Made by a program: the position numbers and the translations under genes | The notes under the pieces: generated by a model | Databases searched by the model: none | Seen by the model: only the letters and a program-made list of their open reading frames with translations | What the model was told of the DNA's origin: nothing | NCBI GenBank assembly: GCA_009774625.1 | Contig: VSOB01000080.1 | Span: forward strand, 1 to 10,946 | Length of the DNA stretch: 10,946 nt | Direction of reading: 5' to 3' | Origin: Lachnospiraceae bacterium | GTDB lineage: Bacteria; Bacillota; Clostridia; Lachnospirales; Lachnospiraceae | Shown here: positions 7,273-10,946 of the stretch, one piece after another | Layout: each line of letters starts with the position of its first letter | How positions within the stretch are numbered: position 1 is the stretch's first letter

Positions 7273-8174
7273 CGGCAGCTCCTTTTCGGACAGCGGTATT
7301 TCTGTTTTCTGCATCTGCGGAACCGCAGCAGACGGCGGAAGGCAGCGGGCAGGAAATAGTACAGATAGAGCAGCTTATCCAGCGTACAGGAAAAAGGTCT
7401 TGTTACATACATGTACAGTGCGCAGGACAGCCGGTTCCCGATCTGGGACAGCCAGGAACAGAAACAGGATCGGTGCTGGGCCGTACACGGTCTGGCGAAA
7501 GTAAAGGAGACTGTAAGATCGCAGACAAAAATAGAACATTCCATATAGCCGCTGTGGATCAGTCCGTCTACAAAGCTCCTGAGCATACAGGCGTTGGGAA
7601 ATGTAATGGAGGCTTTCATGGTCAGATCTGCCGGTTCGCAGAAATGTCCTACATCAAAGCCGGTCAGCCACCAACGGATACCGCGCATGGAAAATAAAAG
7701 TCTGCATTTGTAAAACAACTGCATGGACATATAAAGCATTTCTTCGTCGGATACACTGTGAAACAAAGTCTTGTCATACTGTTCCGGCTTCAGAATGGAA
7801 TCGGCGTGGTAGATGCCGATTTCGCCTCCGGTGTTGATGCCATACTGGCCCTTCCAAAATTCAATCAGCCAGGTACGTCCGCAATAGTTAAAATAAATCG
7901 GTTCACAGTCAAACACCATATTAAAATGTGAGGCTGTCTTATCATACAAAGTACAATAACCGAATTTCCGCTGCCAGGCATCCTGTAGAGCGGTGACGAT
8001 ATCCTGACCGGGAACATAAGAGAAACCGAAAGGTTTCAGAAGATTGTTCAGGGTACACACCTTTTCGCAACTGTCCATAGAGCAGATTTTCCGGATGATA
8101 CATTTTTTTCTTCGGTGATTCAGAATACAGAAAAGGATACAGAAAAAAATAAAGAGTCCGAAAAACAGATACAT
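7269..8174 (-). CDS. DUF4474 domain membrane-anchored protein
   Basis: A 301 aa protein of unknown function. Residues about 2-18 (YLFFGLFIFFCILFCIL) are an N-terminal membrane anchor, followed by the basic stop-transfer NHRRKK. From about 41 on it reads like the DUF4474 family of Clostridia: LNNLLKPFGFSY, then DAWQRKFGYC, FDCEPIYF and WLIEFWKGQYGINTGGEIGIY (about 102-122). The family call rests on my memory of these motifs. The last 70 residues are Cys-, Arg- and aromatic-rich and end in a basic tail (RKQKYRCPKRSCR). AAAGGA stands 8 bases before the ATG. It is the first gene of a leftward two-gene unit and its TGA overlaps the ATG of the metallophosphoesterase. No function can be assigned. 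Confidence 0.85.
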   Translation of the reverse strand: MYLFFGLFIFFCILFCILNHRRKKCIIRKICSMDSCEKVCTLNNLLKPFGFSYVPGQDIVTALQDAWQRKFGYCTLYDKTASHFNMVFDCEPIYFNYCGRTWLIEFWKGQYGINTGGEIGIYHADSILKPEQYDKTLFHSVSDEEMLYMSMQLFYKCRLLFSMRGIRWWLTGFDVGHFCEPADLTMKASITFPNACMLRSFVDGLIHSGYMECSIFVCDLTVSFTFARPCTAQHRSCFCSWLSQIGNRLSCALYMYVTRPFSCTLDKLLYLYYFLPAAFRRLLRFRRCRKQKYRCPKRSCR

Positions 8175-8245
8175 GATAAAATCCTTTATGGGGTTTATTT
8201 ATCATATGCTGTCGAAGGAGAGTGGGGAACAGAAAGGGATAGAAA

Positions 8246-8273
8246 ATTATAAATAAAGAGAGCAGACTGTAGA
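8246..8273 (-). promoter_or_regulatory. Candidate hybrid promoter for the DUF4474-phosphoesterase unit
   Basis: On the minus strand a perfect -10 TATAAT lies at 8251-8246, in host sequence. Sixteen bases upstream is TCTACA (8273-8268), four of six matches to the -35 consensus, inside the left terminal repeat of the insertion sequence (8263-8278). An alternative -35, TTGTCT at 8276-8271, would give a 19-base spacer. Transcription would start near 8239, leaving a leader of about 65 bases before the ATG at 8174. The boxes are seen; their use is inferred. Confidence 0.5.
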
Positions 8274-8278
8274 CAAAG
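8263..8278 (+). repeat. Left terminal inverted repeat of the IS
   Basis: CAGACTGTAGACAAAG is the exact reverse complement of 9853-9868. The match stops at the next base on both sides, so the repeat is 16 bp as seen. It would be a transposase binding and cleavage site; it also carries the candidate outward -35 box of the leftward operon. Confidence 0.88.
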
Positions 8279-8308
8279 TCCGAGGTTATCGCCTCGGATT
8301 TTTCTTTT
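8279..8308 (+). terminator. Inward terminator at the left end of the IS
   Basis: TCCGAGG (8279-8285), loop TTATCG and CCTCGGA (8292-8298) form a perfect 7-bp stem followed by TTTTTCTTTT. It begins at the base after the left inverted repeat. It would stop transcription entering from outside, a common way for insertion sequences to keep transposase expression low whatever their insertion site. Confidence 0.85.
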
Positions 8309-8354
8309 AAAGAGCAGGAGAATACTGTATTTTCGGGACTTTTTGGTTCTTTTT

Positions 8355-8363
8355 TGGTATAAT
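8355..8363 (+). promoter_or_regulatory. Extended -10 promoter of the transposase
   Basis: TGGTATAAT is a perfect extended -10 (TGn plus TATAAT at 8358-8363). The -35 region 17 bp upstream, GGGACT (8335-8340), is weak with three matches, which the extended -10 can offset. It lies between the inward terminator and the transposase start at 8395. Confidence 0.7.
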
Positions 8364-9825
8364 AGAAGCATCAAAGAAAAGGCGGGATGCTTTTATGATG
8401 ACTCAGAATGCAGATAAGAAGAGACAGCAGGTGCAGATGTTCTGCATGGATGACATGGTGCCACAGGATCATCTTCTCAGAATGATCGATAAGGCGATCG
8501 ACTGGGACTTCATCTATGACCTTGTAATGGATACATACAGTCCTGATAACGGGCGTCCGAGTATGGATCCCGTTATGCTGATCAAACTTCCATTCATCCA
8601 ATACCTCTATGGCATAGGAAGCATGCGCCAGACAGTAAAAGAGATCGAAGTAAATGTAGCTTACCGCTGGTTCCTCGGTCTTGAAATGATGGATAAGGTT
8701 CCACATTTTTCGACTTTCGGGAAAAACTATACCCGCCGTTTTAAGGATACGGATCTTTTTGAACAGATATTCTCCCATATACTGCAGGAGTGTTATAAAT
8801 GTAAACTGGTAGACCCGGGTGAGGTCTTTGTAGACGCGACCCATGTAAAAGCCCGGGCAAACAATAAAAAGATGCAGAAACGCATTGCCCGTGAGGAAGC
8901 ATTATTCTTTGAGGAACTGTTGAAAAAGGAGATCAACGAAGACCGTGAAACACACGGCCGACGCCCGCTGAAAGAAAAAGAGGATGATAACGACAACACG
9001 CCATCTGGCACAAGCGGCGGGAGGGAAGAAAAGACGGTTAAGACAAGCACTTCAGATCCCGAAAGCGGATGGTTCCGTAAAGGGGAACATAAAAATGTAT
9101 TTGCCTATGCGGTACAGACCGCATGTGACAAAAACGGCTGGATCCCTGGTTACAGTGTCCATCCCGGGAATCATCATGACAGCAGGACCTTTAAGGCCCT
9201 GTATGACAAGATAAAGGATATCGGGATCAGGACACTGATAGCGGATGCAGGATATAAGACGCCGGGTATTGCAAAGCTGCTCATAGATGACGGGATCAGA
9301 CTGCTCATGCCTTACAAGAGTCCCATGAGGAAGGATTCTTCAAAAAGTATGAGTATGTATATGATGAGTATTATGACTGTTATATCTGTCCCAATAACAA
9401 AGTGCTGACTTACAGTACAACGAATCGTGACGGATACTGGGAATATAAGAGTTGCGGCGAGATCTGTGCAGGCTGTCCCTATCTGACACAATGCACGCAG
9501 AGCAGGGATCATATCAAGGTTGTGACACGTCATATCTGGGAACCATACATGGAGATGTGTGAAGATATCCGTCAGACACTTGGGATGAAGGATCTATATG
9601 CACTCAGAAAAGAGACCATAGAACGGATCTTTGGGACCGCGAAAGAAACCCATGGATTGCGCTATACACAAATGTTTGGTAAAGCCCGGATGGAAATGAA
9701 AGTCGGGCTGACATATGCCTGCATGAATCTGAAAAAGCTGGCAAAGATCAAGGCGAAAAGGGGACTTCTGGGGGAAAGAGAACCTTTCAGAAAGTTAGAT
9801 GTAATTTACTTCATAAAAGAAAAAT

Positions 9826-9858
9826 GGCTCTGGTACACATGCACCAGAGCCGCTTTGT
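9826..9858 (+). terminator. Hairpin terminator at the right end of the IS
   Basis: GGCTCTGGT (9826-9834) and ACCAGAGCC (9843-9851) form a perfect 9-bp stem with an 8-base loop, followed by GCTTTGT. The T-tract is short, so termination may be partial. It overlaps the end of the transposase frame and abuts the right inverted repeat, mirroring the terminator inside the left end. Confidence 0.6.
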
Positions 9859-9868
9859 CTACAGTCTG
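9853..9868 (-). repeat. Right terminal inverted repeat of the IS
   Basis: CTTTGTCTACAGTCTG is the exact reverse complement of 8263-8278. It encodes the last residues of the transposase (LSTV) and most of its stop codon, with only the final A supplied by the flank. Confidence 0.88.
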
Positions 9869-9869
9869 A

Positions 9870-9892
9870 AACCACCAGCAGGGCTGGTGGTT
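9870..9892. other. Strong hairpin just outside the right IS end
   Basis: AACCACCAGC (9870-9879) and GCTGGTGGTT (9883-9892) form a perfect 10-bp stem around the loop AGG. It starts one base beyond the right inverted repeat. No T-run follows on the plus strand (CGTGACTTTGATTTTG). It may be a remnant of a terminator in the target DNA, a structure that attracted the IS, or part of the element if its real end lies further out. Confidence 0.6.
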
Positions 9893-9899
9893 CGTGACT

Positions 9900-9928
9900 T
9901 TGATTTTGTGATAATTGGGTTGTATAAT
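9900..9928 (+). promoter_or_regulatory. Promoter of the DUF6414-like gene
   Basis: TTGATT (9900-9905, four of six matches), a 17-bp spacer and a perfect TATAAT (9923-9928) stand about 40 bp before the start codon at 9968. Transcription would begin near 9935. All of it lies outside the IS, so the gene does not depend on the IS for expression. Confidence 0.75.
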
Positions 9929-9967
9929 CTGTAGAGAATTGTTATGCAAATGATAGGGGGTATTCTT

Positions 9968-10672
9968 ATGGAACAGTTAAAAAATTACATTTATATGGAT
10001 ATGAGTGGAATAGACAGCTTGTTATCTCAAATCACATCTGAATTAGTAGAAACAAGCCATATTCAAACAACAAATAGAAAAAACGGTAGCGCAAATGGAA
10101 ATGTTGGTTTTTCAGAGCTTATCAAAAAAATTTTCAAGGCTGATGTCAGTGTTTCCGGTGAATTGGAATCAGTACAAATAATTGATAAGACCACAACGCA
10201 ACCTTATGAAGCAAAGATACAACAAATTGTCAAGTATATTGAAAAGAATGAAGTGGTATTAAAGGACAGAGCAGAAATGCCTAAAAATTACCAAGAAGAT
10301 AAACAAAATTTTGCATTACTTACCATGCCCTTTGATACGGACTTCTATAATAGTGATTGGTTTGAAACAGTTAATTTGGCAAATCAATTTGGGCATATTT
10401 CGTTCTATAAGGGTGGAGACAACACTAACAAATTTAAAGATACATACCAATATCATGATTCTTACTACAAGACAATGGCTATGGAAAAAATTAAAATAAC
10501 CATGAATCTTAGTATAAAGAAAATGGAACCATTTGGTGGTATTACATCTCATTTAGCAGTTTTGTTTAGAGAAACTAGAGGGACAAATATTCGTTTAGGG
10601 GTATTCGGTCATATCTATAGATTGACAGAATCCGTTTATCAAATAAAACCTTATGCCGTATGGAGAGCCTAA
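9968..10672 (+). CDS. DUF6414-like protein, AT-rich accessory gene
   Basis: A 234 aa soluble-looking protein with no membrane segment. The start MEQLKNYIYMDMSGIDSLLSQI, an aromatic beta strand followed by a helix with S-L-L-S-Q-I, recalls DUF6414 proteins, as does the end in IKPYAVWRA; the family call is from memory and the function is unknown. I choose ATG 9968, with AGGGGG (9955-9960) 7 bases upstream, over the in-frame ATG at 9944. Codon use is A/T-ending and clearly poorer in GC than the heat-shock genes, which suggests acquisition by transfer. It has its own promoter at 9900-9928 and stands alone. The sequence turns GC-rich soon after its stop, so it may be cargo of a larger mobile element. 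Confidence 0.75.
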   Translation: MEQLKNYIYMDMSGIDSLLSQITSELVETSHIQTTNRKNGSANGNVGFSELIKKIFKADVSVSGELESVQIIDKTTTQPYEAKIQQIVKYIEKNEVVLKDRAEMPKNYQEDKQNFALLTMPFDTDFYNSDWFETVNLANQFGHISFYKGGDNTNKFKDTYQYHDSYYKTMAMEKIKITMNLSIKKMEPFGGITSHLAVLFRETRGTNIRLGVFGHIYRLTESVYQIKPYAVWRA

Positions 10673-10946
10673 AATTTGTCCTTAATTTCCCGTAGCTTTT
10701 TCAAGCCCTATTGCGTAACATTCCATTCTGTTCTTTGGGAGAGGTCGGGGGGCGCGGGCGCAGAGCCACCGCATAACCTACCAATAGCCGCCGAAGTAGT
10801 GCAGACGGTTTTGCCGTTAGAATGAAGCGGACGAAAGCGGGGCAGGGTTGTCAAATCCTGTTCCCCGTTTTCGGCGGCGAAATGGCAACGGCAAAAATCC
10901 AGACAGTCAAGGGTTTAAGAGTGGAGATTTTTTCGCGCTCTTTGCG
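10673..10946 (+). other. GC-rich structured segment to the window end
   Basis: After about 65 ordinary bases the sequence becomes GC-rich and full of inverted repeats. GCCGCCGAA (10787-10795) pairs with TTCGGCGGC (10870-10878). TTTTGCCGTT (10809-10818) pairs with AACGGCAAAA (10887-10896). CGGGG-CAGG (10838-10846) pairs with CCTG-TT-CCCCG (10857-10867), followed by TTTT. The first two pairings cross, so they are alternatives or a pseudoknot. It could be a regulatory leader, a transfer origin region or a conserved end of an integrative element; I cannot tell which. Confidence 0.5.
10822..10946 (+). CDS. Possible partial open frame running off the window
   Basis: From ATG 10822 the frame stays open to the window end, reading MKRTKAGQGCQILFPVFGG and then EMATAKIQTVKGLRVEIF. 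A second in-frame ATG is at 10882. The frame is open upstream to the TAA at 10774-10776. Neither start has a good ribosome binding site, and the region overlaps several inverted repeats, so this may be non-coding DNA that happens to be open. I do not recognise the product. Confidence 0.25.
   Translation, partial: MKRTKAGQGCQILFPVFGGEMATAKIQTVKGLRVEIFSRSL

Larger units (their letters stand above)
8263..9868 (+). mobile_element. IS1182-like insertion sequence with a frameshifted transposase
   Basis: A 1606 bp element bounded by perfect 16-bp inverted repeats (8263-8278 and 9853-9868). Inside are a terminator at the left end, a promoter, a DDE transposase in two frames and a hairpin terminator at the right end. 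The family call comes from the transposase: DATHVKARANNKK, ADAGYKTPGI, the Cys-rich CxxC segment and KETIERIFGTAKETHGLRY. I see no clear target-site duplication: the left flank ends AAAGAGAG and the right flank begins AAACCACC. This leaves the exact ends uncertain by a few bases, or points to a rearrangement since insertion. The element is probably unable to move by itself because its transposase is broken. Confidence 0.88.
8395..9869 (+). pseudogene. IS1182-family transposase, broken by a frameshift
   Basis: The transposase would cut and rejoin DNA at the IS ends. The first part (8395-9408, 337 codons) starts MMTQNADKKRQQ and carries the first two acidic residues of the DDE centre: D147 in VFVDATHVKA and D284 in LIADAGYK. 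The protein then continues in the -1 frame. That frame is homologous-looking from about 9338 (FFKKYEYVYDEYYDCYICPNN) through the Cys-rich segment (CGEICAGCPYLTQC) and the third acidic residue in ETIERIFGTAK (Glu codon 9621-9623). The switch lies near GGAT at 9333-9336, so loss of one 4-base unit from GGATGGAT would restore RKDGFFKK. The stop TGA at 9867-9869 straddles the right IS end. Start choice between ATG 8395 and ATG 8398 is open; the ribosome binding site (AAAAGGCGGG) is mediocre. Programmed frameshifting is less likely. Confidence 0.87.

Noticed and set aside
7273..7314. Longer start for the phosphoesterase at 7314
   Set aside because: The extra 14 residues overlap the upstream gene and have no ribosome binding site, whereas AAGGAG stands six bases before the ATG at 7272.
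8255..9876. Target-site duplication of the IS
   Set aside because: The bases next to the two ends (AAAGAGAG and AAACCACC) do not match as a direct repeat.
1..10946. CRISPR arrays, tRNA or rRNA genes
   Set aside because: No regularly spaced direct repeats and no cloverleaf or rRNA-like sequence were seen in any part of the window.

Overview
The window looks like chromosomal DNA of a Gram-positive Clostridia member, most likely Lachnospiraceae. The pointers are a class I heat-shock operon in the order hrcA-grpE-dnaK-dnaJ behind a perfect CIRCE operator, strong AGGAGG-type ribosome binding sites, a DUF4474 protein and moderate GC content. The organism call is an inference from gene order and protein style, not from a search.

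Bases 1-6320 are one rightward transcription unit. A sigma-A-type promoter (TTGACA, 17 bp, TATTTT) and a CIRCE inverted repeat precede hrcA, grpE, dnaK and dnaJ. They are followed, with no visible terminator between, by two small membrane-anchored proteins I do not recognise (5078-5524 and 5555-6169). HrcA should bind the CIRCE and repress its own operon; GrpE, DnaK and DnaJ form the Hsp70 folding machine. A 12-bp stem lies between dnaK and dnaJ. A GC-rich, highly self-complementary stretch ends in a rho-independent terminator at 6301-6320.

Bases 6340-8174 hold a leftward two-gene unit: a DUF4474 membrane protein, then a calcineurin-like metallophosphoesterase whose ATG overlaps the TGA of the first gene (ATGA). 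The best promoter I can find for this unit has its -10 in chromosomal sequence and its -35 inside the terminal inverted repeat of the neighbouring insertion sequence.

Bases 8263-9868 are an IS1182-like insertion sequence bounded by perfect 16-bp inverted repeats. It has an inward terminator just inside the left end, an extended -10 promoter, a DDE transposase broken by a frameshift (best explained by loss of one GGAT unit), and a terminator hairpin at the right end.

Bases 9869-10946 differ in character. There is an AT-rich gene for a DUF6414-like protein with its own promoter, then a GC-rich segment full of nested inverted repeats with an open frame running off the window. This looks like the edge of an accessory region, perhaps an integrative element, but nothing visible proves it. 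I saw no tRNA, rRNA or CRISPR array. The window is mostly known housekeeping and mobile DNA; the least explained items are the two membrane genes in the heat-shock operon, the hybrid IS promoter, and the structured segments at 6184-6320 and 10741-10946.
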